Source of the DNA: Petrimonas sp. IBARAKI
GTDB taxonomy: Bacteria > Bacteroidota > Bacteroidia > Bacteroidales > Dysgonomonadaceae
Length of the DNA stretch: 64,000 bases
Assembly: GCA_002356435.2 (NCBI GenBank)
Contig: AP018040.2
Location: 1,736,001-1,800,000, forward strand
Direction: 5' to 3'
Shown: piece after piece, positions 36,815 to 45,106 of the stretch
Numbering within the stretch: the stretch's first letter is position 1
Layout of the letters: every line of letters starts with the position of its first letter
Translations under genes and position numbers: made by a program
Notes under the pieces: generated by a model
The model's database searches: none
Told to the model about the DNA's origin: nothing
Seen by the model: only the letters and a program-made list of their open reading frames with translations

Positions 36815-38263
36815 TCACAAGCTTTCTCCAAAATCTTCCTTGAATTTGGAAATAAGCCTTTGTGGCCAATCGTTAACAGGCTCCAGCCCTCCCATAAAGA
36901 AACGAAGAACAGGCGGTTCGTAAACGAATTTTAATCCACCGATAAGTTCACGGTTGTCATTCAGCCAGGTAACCCGGTCGATAACGTATTTTATCTGTGA
37001 TAACGTGAATACACGACGTGGAACGGCAAGCCGGACTAACTCCATGTCGGCGTATGTTTCGTTTCCGTACTCGTCGCGCTGGTTGGAAACCGAGCCGCGT
37101 TCCATTCCCCGGATTCCGGATATCAGAAACAAGGCTGCAGCAAGCGATCCGGCAGGATACTGCGTTTGAGGAATATGGGAACAGAGTTCCATAGCATTCA
37201 CGTGTGCACCGAGTACGCCGGCAGGCTTCAGCATGGGTACTCCGTTTTTATCCAGTTCATCCACCAGGTAACGGATAAAGTCGGGACTTTGACAAATCAT
37301 GGTTTCATCCAACGTTTCGTATAATCCGACTGCCATTGATTCAATTTCACGTACCGATATGCCACCGTAAGTCAAAAATCCTTCATAAAGGGGAACAAGT
37401 GCCTCGAGCTCCTTGTAAATCACTTCGCTGTTGGTGCAGATACCTCCACCGCGCGAAGAACTTAACTTCCGTGCCGAAAAATAAACAATATCTGCCAGCT
37501 CGGTCATTGTTTTTAGAATATCCGCCATAGACGTTTCATTAAACTCTTCTTCCCGCAATTTTACCAGGTAAGCATTTTCACCCAATAAGCTGGCATCCAG
37601 CACTAAACGGATATTGTATTTATCTGCAATAGCCCTCACATCGCGTAGGTTTTGAATCGAAAATGGTTGCCCGCCAATCAGGTTGGTGGAAGCTTCCATG
37701 CGGATAAACGGAACGTTTTTTGAACCGTGCCGGATAATGTTCTCTTCCAGTTTTTCGATGTTCATGTTGCCTTTAAACGGATGATCAGAATTCATCACAT
37801 ACCCTTCATCGTAAAGCAGTTCCACGATACGGCCACCACACTCGGTTATATGGGCCAAAGTAGTGGTGAAGTGATAGTTCATCGGAATCAGGCTCCCTTG
37901 CTTGATGTATGCTTTTGATAAAATATTTTCGGCTGCACGGCCTTGATGAACCGGCAGGTAATGTTTTTTCCCCAAAACGTCTTCTACAGCTTTCTTTAAC
38001 CGGTAAAAACTTTGTGATCCGGCATATGCATCATCTGCCTGCATCATCGCAGCCATCTGATTGTCGCTCATAGCATTGGTTCCGCTGTCGGTAAGCATGT
38101 CCAGAAATACATCTTTCGTGTTTAGTCTGAAAGTGTTAAATCCGCCTTCTTCCAATGCTTCCAGTCGACGTTCAATAGGTACTAAATGTAGTTTCTGCAC
38201 AACACGCACTTTGTGCAATTCCAACGGGATATTCTCTCCGTTATAAAATTTAATTTCCTGCAT
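36815..38263 (-). CDS. Tryptophanase/tyrosine phenol-lyase-family beta-eliminating lyase
   Basis: This 482-residue PLP enzyme is of the tryptophanase/tyrosine phenol-lyase family, cytoplasmic. TDSGTNAMSDNQMAAMMQADDAYAG and VHQGRAAENI near the N-terminus are strongly family-like, and AGSLAAALFLISGIRGMERG with LVRLAVPRRVFT define the C-terminus. The PLP lysine is Lys266 in FSARKLSSSRGGG. Classical tryptophanases read SAKKD at this site, so this is a divergent subfamily whose substrate (Trp, Tyr, Cys or another amino acid) is open. No partner permease is adjacent. The gene has its own terminator-like hairpin. A near-consensus TATCTTTA at 38293-38286 may be its -7 box. Confidence 0.82.
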   Translation of the reverse strand: MQEIKFYNGENIPLELHKVRVVQKLHLVPIERRLEALEEGGFNTFRLNTKDVFLDMLTDSGTNAMSDNQMAAMMQADDAYAGSQSFYRLKKAVEDVLGKKHYLPVHQGRAAENILSKAYIKQGSLIPMNYHFTTTLAHITECGGRIVELLYDEGYVMNSDHPFKGNMNIEKLEENIIRHGSKNVPFIRMEASTNLIGGQPFSIQNLRDVRAIADKYNIRLVLDASLLGENAYLVKLREEEFNETSMADILKTMTELADIVYFSARKLSSSRGGGICTNSEVIYKELEALVPLYEGFLTYGGISVREIESMAVGLYETLDETMICQSPDFIRYLVDELDKNGVPMLKPAGVLGAHVNAMELCSHIPQTQYPAGSLAAALFLISGIRGMERGSVSNQRDEYGNETYADMELVRLAVPRRVFTLSQIKYVIDRVTWLNDNRELIGGLKFVYEPPVLRFFMGGLEPVNDWPQRLISKFKEDFGESL

Positions 38264-38471
38264 AATAATTGTTTATTTTGTTTTGTAAAGATAAAAGTCT
38301 GAATTCCTCTAATCGGTCAAAATCTAATGTGAAAAACTGTCGTTTTGGCAAAACGATCTGCAAAGATATGTCAAATTATAAAATCATTACCCATTATTTG
38401 AGTTTAATTTAAAAAAAGCGGGTCGCTTGTATTTTTTTTAACGATTTCAAGTAAGGATGACAAATTAATCG

Positions 38472-38479
38472 TATATTTG
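38472..38479 (+). promoter_or_regulatory. -7 box of the ROK kinase promoter
   Basis: TATATTTG matches the -7 consensus 43 nt before the ATG at 38523. The -33 region is not clear. Confidence 0.5.
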
Positions 38480-38522
38480 CGAGTACAATTAATCTCATTG
38501 AATAACATTTAAACAGAAACTC

Positions 38523-39485
38523 ATGGATAAACCTTATGTAATAGGTATAGATGTCGGCGGTACAAATACGGTTGTGGGTATCGTTGATAAGAGGGGACAG
38601 ATTTTACGTAGCGGAAGTCTGAAAACGGCTAAGCATGCTGAAGTGGAAGACTACTTGAACGAATTGAGCCAAGTGATTGAAGATGTGATCAAGGATATTG
38701 CCACCAAAGATCAAATCAAAGGAATTGGAGCCGGAACACCCAACGGCAACTATTTCACCGGAAGTATCGAATTTGCTCCCAACCTTCGTTGGAAAGGAGT
38801 TATTCCGTTTGCACAAATGCTGGAAGACAGAGTAGGTATTCCCGTGGCGCTTACCAACGATGCCAATGCGGCAGCCATCGGTGAAATGACATACGGGGCA
38901 GCCCGCGGAATGAAAGACTTTATTGTAATCACTCTCGGAACCGGTGTAGGAAGTGGGATTGTGGTGAACGGACAAATGGTGTACGGCCACGATGGCTTTG
39001 CAGGTGAACTTGGACATGTAATCATGCGGCGCACTAACGGAAGAGTGTGTGGTTGCGGAAGATCGGGATGCTTGGAGGCATATACCTCAGCAACGGGAGT
39101 AGCCCGTACTGCACGTGAATACCTGGAGCTTCAACACGACGCAAAAACTCAGTTGCGTAACATCCCCATTGATGACATCACTTCCAAAGATGTCTTTGAT
39201 GCGGCTATGGCAGGCGATGAAATGGCCAAAGAAATATTCCGTTTTACCGGTGAAATGTTAGGTGAAGCATTTGCTGATTTTGTAGCGTTCTCAAGCCCTG
39301 AAGCCATTATCCTTTTTGGAGGATTGGCGAAAGCCGGTGATCTAATTATGAACCCAATCCGCGAATCAATGGAAAGAAACCTGTTGCCCATTTTCAAAAA
39401 CAAAGTGAAATTGATCTTCTCTGAACTCAAGGAAAGTGATGCAGCGGTACTTGGCGCCAGCGCACTGGGTTGGGAAGTGAGATGA
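38523..39485 (+). CDS. ROK family sugar kinase (glucokinase-like)
   Basis: This 320-residue cytoplasmic ROK protein has the ATP-binding IGIDVGGTNTVVGIVD at the N-terminus, the sugar-binding and catalytic LTNDANAAAIGE (Asp base), VITLGTGVGSGIVVNG, the ExGH sugar-binding motif GELGHV, and the zinc-type cysteine cluster CGCGRSGCLEAY. These support phosphorylation of glucose or a related hexose. There is no DNA-binding domain at the N-terminus, so it is a kinase rather than a ROK repressor. It is monocistronic, closed by a terminator, and just upstream of the regulator of the sugar locus. Confidence 0.9.
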   Translation: MDKPYVIGIDVGGTNTVVGIVDKRGQILRSGSLKTAKHAEVEDYLNELSQVIEDVIKDIATKDQIKGIGAGTPNGNYFTGSIEFAPNLRWKGVIPFAQMLEDRVGIPVALTNDANAAAIGEMTYGAARGMKDFIVITLGTGVGSGIVVNGQMVYGHDGFAGELGHVIMRRTNGRVCGCGRSGCLEAYTSATGVARTAREYLELQHDAKTQLRNIPIDDITSKDVFDAAMAGDEMAKEIFRFTGEMLGEAFADFVAFSSPEAIILFGGLAKAGDLIMNPIRESMERNLLPIFKNKVKLIFSELKESDAAVLGASALGWEVR

Positions 39486-39507
39486 TTTTATACAGACTAC
39501 AGATTAT

Positions 39508-39537
39508 AAACCGTCTCAGGAATGAGGCGGTTTTTTT
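39508..39537 (+). terminator. Intrinsic terminator after the ROK kinase gene
   Basis: The stem AAACCGTCTCA / TGAGGCGGTTT (one G-T pair) has a 4-nt loop (GGAA) and a T7 tail. Confidence 0.88.
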
Positions 39538-39576
39538 CTTTTGTTTGCATCCTTCATGGCTCTGCAACGAATCATT

Positions 39577-39608
39577 TTTGTGAAAGAGCCGAGATTTATT
39601 TACATTTG
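39577..39608 (+). promoter_or_regulatory. Consensus promoter of the XylR-like regulator
   Basis: TTTG (39577-39580), 20 nt, TACATTTG (39601-39608) is a full match to the Bacteroidota consensus. The leader to the GTG at 39721 is about 105 nt. Confidence 0.78.
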
Positions 39609-39720
39609 CATAAGATCTATGTAGGAAAGTATAACTAACGATCTCGGAAAAAAGAAAAAGAAGGTTTAATTTTATCCTTAAAAACAACGTGAAATTTTTT
39701 ATTAACCCTATTTAAAAAAC

Positions 39721-40869
39721 GTGATTAAAGTATTGGTCCTAATAGATTACTCAACTGAGTTCAGCCGCCGTTTCCTGGATGGGTTAATCCAATATGCTCA
39801 GGAAATGGGACAATGGAGTTTTTATCGCCTTCCTGTTTACTATAAAAACATCCATGGAGAAGAAGGCGTAATAGCGTGGGCTCAAAAGTGGGAGGCCAAT
39901 ATTATTATAGCCCAATGGAATTACATGAGTTTGGAATCGCTTCAGAAGTTACAGATACCGGTTTTTTTACAAAACTACAAAGAGGAAGGCAAATGTTTTT
40001 CAAATATTACAGGCGATTACACTGGGATGGGGGCGATGGCTGCGAAGTTTTTTATTCAAAGGCGTTATAATAATTTTGCTTTCTACGGAAATAAAGGATT
40101 TATCTGGTCAAGAGAAAGAGCCGAGGGTTATAGGCGTGAAATTGAAAAAATTAAAGGAAATTATTATTACTTCGAGAGTGAAGATTTGAATGATAAGCAA
40201 TGGGAGCACACGCACACCCAATTGGAAGATTGGCTGATTTCTCTGCCGAAGCCGGTTGCAATTTTCGCATGCGACGATAGTTTTGCCATACAGATATCGG
40301 AAATTTGTAAATTAAACAATATAAACATCCCTAAAGAAATTGCTCTTTTAGGAGTAGACAACGATAGATTAATTTGTAATTTATCCGATCCTCCAATCTC
40401 TTCCATTATACTGGACGCCGAAAAGGGAGGATATGAACTGGGCAGAAAGATTCATGAGACGTTACAGGAGAATAATCCAAAGCCGTTCAGTATTTGTATT
40501 AACCCTTTAGGAATTGAATTGCGAAAATCTACAGAGAACTATAATGTTAAAGATAAATACATCCTGGAAATTGTGAAATACCTTCAAAAGAATTTTGATT
40601 CGGCAATAAAAATAGATAAATTAACTTCTTTAGTGCCTCTTTCCCGCAGGAGTATAGAAAGTAAGTTCAAAAATGAAATGGGAATTTCGCTCTACCAGTT
40701 TATTCTTAATTTAAGAATAGAACATTTTACTTTTTTGTTAACCACGACAAATTTATCCATATCCGACATAATTTTTAAATCCGGATTTAATGATTATTCG
40801 AACGTTTTCAGGTTGTTTAGAAAAATAAAAGGCTGTACCCCGGTAGAATACCGTAAAAGATTTATGTGA
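39721..40869 (+). CDS. XylR-like AraC-family transcriptional regulator
   Basis: This 382-residue regulator has an N-terminal periplasmic-binding-protein-like sugar-sensing domain (residues 1-270), recognisable from LVLIDYSTEFSRRFLDGLI, FAFYGNKGFIWSRERAEGY, IFACDDSFAIQI and LLGVDNDRLICNLSDPPISS. A C-terminal AraC DNA-binding domain follows (residues about 280-382; LTSLVPLSRRSIESKFK, then SISDIIFKSGFNDYSNVFRLFRK cut at its centre, and GCTPVEYRK). This is the E. coli XylR layout. It starts with GTG. It lies convergent to the long minus-strand sugar locus and is the likely local regulator, activating it when a sugar ligand binds (inference). Confidence 0.88.
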   Translation: MIKVLVLIDYSTEFSRRFLDGLIQYAQEMGQWSFYRLPVYYKNIHGEEGVIAWAQKWEANIIIAQWNYMSLESLQKLQIPVFLQNYKEEGKCFSNITGDYTGMGAMAAKFFIQRRYNNFAFYGNKGFIWSRERAEGYRREIEKIKGNYYYFESEDLNDKQWEHTHTQLEDWLISLPKPVAIFACDDSFAIQISEICKLNNINIPKEIALLGVDNDRLICNLSDPPISSIILDAEKGGYELGRKIHETLQENNPKPFSICINPLGIELRKSTENYNVKDKYILEIVKYLQKNFDSAIKIDKLTSLVPLSRRSIESKFKNEMGISLYQFILNLRIEHFTFLLTTTNLSISDIIFKSGFNDYSNVFRLFRKIKGCTPVEYRKRFM

Positions 40870-40933
40870 TTACTTTCCTCCTGGTAAGCAATTTTACAAA
40901 TTTTCGTCAAGACAAGTAATTCAATCCATATAA

Positions 40934-42142
40934 TCAGGCTTGTTTTGTCCGTATTTTACTTCCCCACAGTGCATAATACATAATAAATAGGTAAGCCGGT
41001 AATCCTATGGCATAAGCCATTTGATAAGAAAAGTGTTGTGCAAAATACCCAAAGATCAACGGAATAATGCCCGCACCCACAATCCCGGTTACCAATAACG
41101 CAGAACCCGATTTGGTGAACTTTCCTAAGTCGGCAATAGCTAAGGGCCATATAGCAGGCCACAACAAAGCGTTCGCGAGCCCCAATAAAGGTATTAAGTA
41201 GATAGAAATAGTAGAAGGCAATATAAGAATGGTTATGCTCACAATAATTCCTAATATGGTAGATGCAAGCAATGCCTGCGTCTGACTTATATATTTTGGG
41301 ATAAAAATCATCCCTACCAAATATCCTACTATCATGGCAAACGAAACAAACCACACATAGTTATGTGGGGAAGACAATCCCAATATATTGGCATAATCAT
41401 TTATTGTTCCTAAAGCCAGGTATTCCACTCCCACCGTAAAAAATATGGCCACAACTCCTAAAAGCAAATGTGGAAACTGCCATACACTTGTTTTTGTAGA
41501 AGAATAAGAGTTCTGTATTTCTCCTGTTTCTGTTTCTTCTCCTATAGCTTTTACTTCAGGCAGAGGAGAAAAATAATAGATAATTCCCATTACAGACATT
41601 ACGGCTGCAATGATATAAAACGGAGTAATAATGTCGGTTATCCTTACATTGCTCAAATCCATAAAAACAGCCAAAATAAAAGATGCGGCAGCATAAAATA
41701 TTTTCGCACAAATCCCCATGAATGAAATTCTTGATGCTGCACTTTCAGGTGATCCTATAATGGAGACATAGGTGCTGTAAGCACCTGTCAGCAGTGCTTG
41801 TCCCAAACCATTGATGAAGAGGGCCAATAAAAACAAGGAAAAGTTTACCGTTTTAGCTGAAGGCACAATAATGAGAAAACCTACAGCCATCAGTATAAGT
41901 GCAATGACCATTCCGCCTTTATAACCTGCTTTTTTTAAAATATTGCCTGCTACGCCACCAAAGACCAGGTAAGCCGAGAATGTAGCCAGCATGATCAAGT
42001 ATGACATTGCTGTGGTAACATGAAATGCCTGTTTTACAAAAGGAATAAAAAAAGCATTAACCCCCAGTGCAAAACCCAATATAGCATTCATCGAACCCAC
42101 CAGGAGTAACGGTACAATGATGTTTTTTTTATCTACTTTCAT
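40934..42142 (-). CDS. MFS sugar transporter-like protein
   Basis: This 402-residue inner-membrane MFS carrier has 12 predicted helices, similar in style to the fucose/glucose-galactose group of Bacteroidota carriers (MNAILGFALGVNAFFIPF, SYLIMLATFSAYLVFGGVAG, ALLWPAIWPLAIADLGKFTKSGSALLVTG in its second half). It is last in the minus-strand sugar locus, 62 bp after the preceding gene. It probably takes up the released mono- or disaccharide from the periplasm. The substrate cannot be read from the sequence. Confidence 0.82.
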   Translation of the reverse strand: MKVDKKNIIVPLLLVGSMNAILGFALGVNAFFIPFVKQAFHVTTAMSYLIMLATFSAYLVFGGVAGNILKKAGYKGGMVIALILMAVGFLIIVPSAKTVNFSLFLLALFINGLGQALLTGAYSTYVSIIGSPESAASRISFMGICAKIFYAAASFILAVFMDLSNVRITDIITPFYIIAAVMSVMGIIYYFSPLPEVKAIGEETETGEIQNSYSSTKTSVWQFPHLLLGVVAIFFTVGVEYLALGTINDYANILGLSSPHNYVWFVSFAMIVGYLVGMIFIPKYISQTQALLASTILGIIVSITILILPSTISIYLIPLLGLANALLWPAIWPLAIADLGKFTKSGSALLVTGIVGAGIIPLIFGYFAQHFSYQMAYAIGLPAYLFIMYYALWGSKIRTKQA

Positions 42143-42204
42143 TCTTAATATGTTATTAATTGAGCTTTTGTATGTTTATCGCTGTACATACGGAATCTAA
42201 ATCA

Positions 42205-43149
42205 TTAATAATCTGTAACTATGTATTCTGTTAAAATATCGACACTCATTTCTATACCGGGTGTTAGTGTATCGGGACATCTACCGCAACCTTCTATCTC
42301 CATGAATCCGGAGGGGTCGCAATAAACACTCAATTTGACCCCTTTGGCTGAAGGAGTTTTATCGGGAGAAATATCCGCAATATCAATATATTGATGTTTC
42401 GATGCAACGTTCAACACGCTGCGCTTTACCCTGAACTTTTCACCGGGAAGGTATTCTATCCAATCTACTTTTTCACTTAACCCCAACTGAAACCTTTGAT
42501 CCGTTTCTGTGTTGACAATCAGTCGGCCATCTTCAATAAAACGCTGCTGTTTACTGGAGTTGTACAAGTCCCAAACATTTTCTTCATCAGAAACAGGTAT
42601 TACGACTCTGCCTCTTTCACCAGAATCGAACTGGCACAACGACCAGGGCGCTAACATAAATTCTCCGTTGTTGATCGTCTTTTTTCCCACGTATCGAATA
42701 AGTTCGGTAACGTTTTGTCTGAAAACATGCTGATCTGTTTCAATCTTTACGTGTCTTTCAAATTCACACGGAAGGCCTGTTTGTTGGTTATTTATCAAAT
42801 CAATTTCAGCCCTTAAGACCGTTTTGTCCTCTTCTGATAAAATAACTTCCCACACTGCTCCAGTAACAGATGGTGGAACCCGCCAGTTTCCTGTTGGATA
42901 TTCATAACCTAACGTTGTCCCTTCGGGGGCGGGCCAAAGCGCGTCGCCCCCAGGGTTTTGATATGCATTTTTATTGGAACGTTTTTTAATGGCCGAGGGC
43001 TGAACCCTGTTTAAAACTTGTCCGTTTACAATCGTGAACAACCGTCCTTCCAGATCTAATGCGGCTATCACGCCATTTTCCATATTACCGGTAAGGTGCC
43101 AACGTCGATAAGACTTGTTCAGCAGTTCAGTTAACTCAATTCCGGTCAT
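42205..43149 (-). CDS. Aldose-epimerase-like (DUF4380-type) protein
   Basis: This 314-residue cytoplasmic protein has no signal peptide. NPGGDALWPAPEGTTLG (near residue 67), the beta-rich repeats and VKRSVLNVASKHQYIDIADI resemble galactose-mutarotase-like sandwich proteins annotated as DUF4380. It may bind or epimerise the sugar taken up by this locus (inference). It lies 2 bp from the creatininase-family gene, so the two are almost certainly coexpressed. Catalytic His residues of true mutarotases are not obvious. I am not sure of the family. Confidence 0.55.
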   Translation of the reverse strand: MTGIELTELLNKSYRRWHLTGNMENGVIAALDLEGRLFTIVNGQVLNRVQPSAIKKRSNKNAYQNPGGDALWPAPEGTTLGYEYPTGNWRVPPSVTGAVWEVILSEEDKTVLRAEIDLINNQQTGLPCEFERHVKIETDQHVFRQNVTELIRYVGKKTINNGEFMLAPWSLCQFDSGERGRVVIPVSDEENVWDLYNSSKQQRFIEDGRLIVNTETDQRFQLGLSEKVDWIEYLPGEKFRVKRSVLNVASKHQYIDIADISPDKTPSAKGVKLSVYCDPSGFMEIEGCGRCPDTLTPGIEMSVDILTEYIVTDY

Positions 43150-43151
43150 TT

Positions 43152-43895
43152 TTATTTGCTTAATCTTTTCTTTAAATCTGTCAAGATAAAGGCCTTTGCC
43201 TTATTCGCATATTCCATGTTAGCCTTGGGTGCGTGTTGTGCATACCAATATTTGTCGTCGAAACGCTTCATGTCGACTCCTTCGGGAGCAAAAGCCATCA
43301 TAAGTGAGGTCTCTTGTTCACCGGCATGATCAATCGGCCACTGTGCCTGTGCCTCGGCACTCATAAAGGGTTCTACCCGAATCCAACTGAACGGGTCCGT
43401 TCCCGCATCATGTTCTGCGTAGTAATTGGCAGAGGCCTTGTCTTCTCCCCACCAGCCATCCCCTTTTTCCCGGTCGAGAAAAGCGAAAATTTCCTGCTTG
43501 GCGGCCAGCCTGAATGCTAAATCGTTTGGCATACCGCTCGCGAAGTTTTCACTTTGATGGTGATAAAACAAATTTATATTGCGGAAACCAATTCGCAACA
43601 GGTTGTAAAATAATTGCCGTGCAAAGGTGTTGAGTACGCCTGAATCAATGTGCATGCCTCCCTTGCGTTCAGGCCCGGATACGGCATAAGATCCTGCGCC
43701 GAACCAAAAAGGCGGTAAAATAATCACCTCCATTTCTTTCTCCAACATTTCCAACGCACCTTGTACAACTAATGTATCTACACCTGTGCAAAGATGTTCG
43801 GCATGATATTCTATAACACCTAACGCCATAACTACCGGAGTATTCTCATCAATAGACTTTCGGATTTGATCCGGAAACATATATTCGTAACGCAT
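43152..43895 (-). CDS. Creatininase-family amidohydrolase
   Basis: This 247-residue protein is of the creatininase/formamide hydrolase family, whose members open cyclic or linear amides with two metal ions. Metal ligands are visible: Glu29, His31 and Asp40 in GVIEYHAEHLCTGVD, and a Glu in HAGEQETSLMM near residue 190. The usual NGHGGN is replaced by YHHQSEN, so the third ligand region is modified. No signal peptide is present, so it acts in the cytoplasm. It sits between a mutarotase-like and a creatinase-like gene, which is suggestive of breakdown of an amide-bearing sugar derivative; the substrate is unknown. Confidence 0.8.
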   Translation of the reverse strand: MRYEYMFPDQIRKSIDENTPVVMALGVIEYHAEHLCTGVDTLVVQGALEMLEKEMEVIILPPFWFGAGSYAVSGPERKGGMHIDSGVLNTFARQLFYNLLRIGFRNINLFYHHQSENFASGMPNDLAFRLAAKQEIFAFLDREKGDGWWGEDKASANYYAEHDAGTDPFSWIRVEPFMSAEAQAQWPIDHAGEQETSLMMAFAPEGVDMKRFDDKYWYAQHAPKANMEYANKAKAFILTDLKKRLSK

Positions 43896-43907
43896 ATTTT
43901 TTATCGT

Positions 43908-45086
43908 TTAAAGTTCAATGTATTTCATAAATTTAGAGGACATCATTTCTACACCGCCATCTTTAACAATGACTCCGTTTTCCCACCTTAAGCCAAAATC
44001 TTTATCGTAGAAAAAAGTATCGATTTGAAAAGTCATATTTTTCTGCAATAGATATTCGGAAGTCGATTCCATCCAGGGGCGCTCTACTTCCATCATGCCG
44101 ATAGCATGACACGGGCCGTAAAGAAGATATTGGCCAAAACCTTGATTCTTTACCCAATTCTCGTAGTCATTGACAACTTGTCCGGCAGGCTTTCCTGCAG
44201 CAATCATACCTATGGTTTTTTTGTGAGCTTCTAACCCAAATTCTATTAAACGTCTTTTTCGCTCGGGCAACGGCCCGATGGAGAACGGCAAACCCACGCT
44301 GGATGAATAGCCACTGACTCTTGCGCCTATATTAAGTTGTATTACTTCATTTTCTACGATTGTATTGTGTCCCGGTCTCGAGATAGCATTGTTGGTAGAC
44401 TCTCCGCAAAAGCAGTAAAGGGAGTGTCCTTCATATTCTCCCCCGTGTTTATATATCTCACGTTGGGCAATTCCAATGACCTGGAGTTCCGTCATACCCG
44501 GTTTTATCTCGTTCAATATAGCTTCCACAGCAAGTTCCGATATCTGGTACGCCTTCCTCATGCATGCGAGTTCATTTTCACTTTTTACGAACCGAAGGGG
44601 CCAAAGGGTCATGTCTGCTTTTACGATTTCTACGTTAGGAAGCTGCTCTTTTAGGGAGGTATATACGGGTAGGGGAGTAATAGCCCATCCCACGATGCCT
44701 AATTTACGAATGTGTTGCAAATCGTATTTCTCCAACAAATCTTTGTATGTAATAAAAGACATCCCAGGCGCGTCCGGCTCAGCTGATTCGCGGTATTCTA
44801 TCAACTTTTCAATATTTTTGAAAAAACTTCTCTGTGACGCGTATAAATCACTTTCGGGGCCAACTAACAATATTGCTTCTCCCTGTGCCGGTACAAATAC
44901 CGCAGCTGTTTCAAACACGGGCCAGTACTCACTCAAATACCTGACGAATGCCATGTCTGATTCTGTGGCATGTACTAAACAGGCGTCTAAGCCTTCTTTT
45001 TTGATGTTTGCCTGAAACTTCCTGATTCTTTCTTTAAATTCACTTGTTGGGATTGTTGTTGTGTTCATAATACAGTTTTTTTTCAT
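43908..45086 (-). CDS. M24-family (creatinase/aminopeptidase P-like) protein without full metal site
   Basis: This 392-residue protein has an N-terminal creatinase-N-like domain (about residues 15-155) and a C-terminal pita-bread M24 domain. The five metal ligands of M24 aminopeptidases (Asp, Asp, His, Glu, Glu) read here as Asn and Ser (QLNIGARVSGYSSSVGL), His (GPCHAIGMMEVERPW), Asp (FQIDTFF) and Glu (RWENGVIV). Most of the metal site is lost while the His remains, as in creatinase, which works without metal. It is therefore unlikely to be a metallopeptidase. Start alternatives are ATG 45086 and ATG 45068. It is cytoplasmic and paired with the creatininase-family gene 12 bp downstream. Confidence 0.8.
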   Translation of the reverse strand: MKKNCIMNTTTIPTSEFKERIRKFQANIKKEGLDACLVHATESDMAFVRYLSEYWPVFETAAVFVPAQGEAILLVGPESDLYASQRSFFKNIEKLIEYRESAEPDAPGMSFITYKDLLEKYDLQHIRKLGIVGWAITPLPVYTSLKEQLPNVEIVKADMTLWPLRFVKSENELACMRKAYQISELAVEAILNEIKPGMTELQVIGIAQREIYKHGGEYEGHSLYCFCGESTNNAISRPGHNTIVENEVIQLNIGARVSGYSSSVGLPFSIGPLPERKRRLIEFGLEAHKKTIGMIAAGKPAGQVVNDYENWVKNQGFGQYLLYGPCHAIGMMEVERPWMESTSEYLLQKNMTFQIDTFFYDKDFGLRWENGVIVKDGGVEMMSSKFMKYIEL

Positions 45087-45106
45087 TAATAATTTTGTTA
45101 TAAAGT

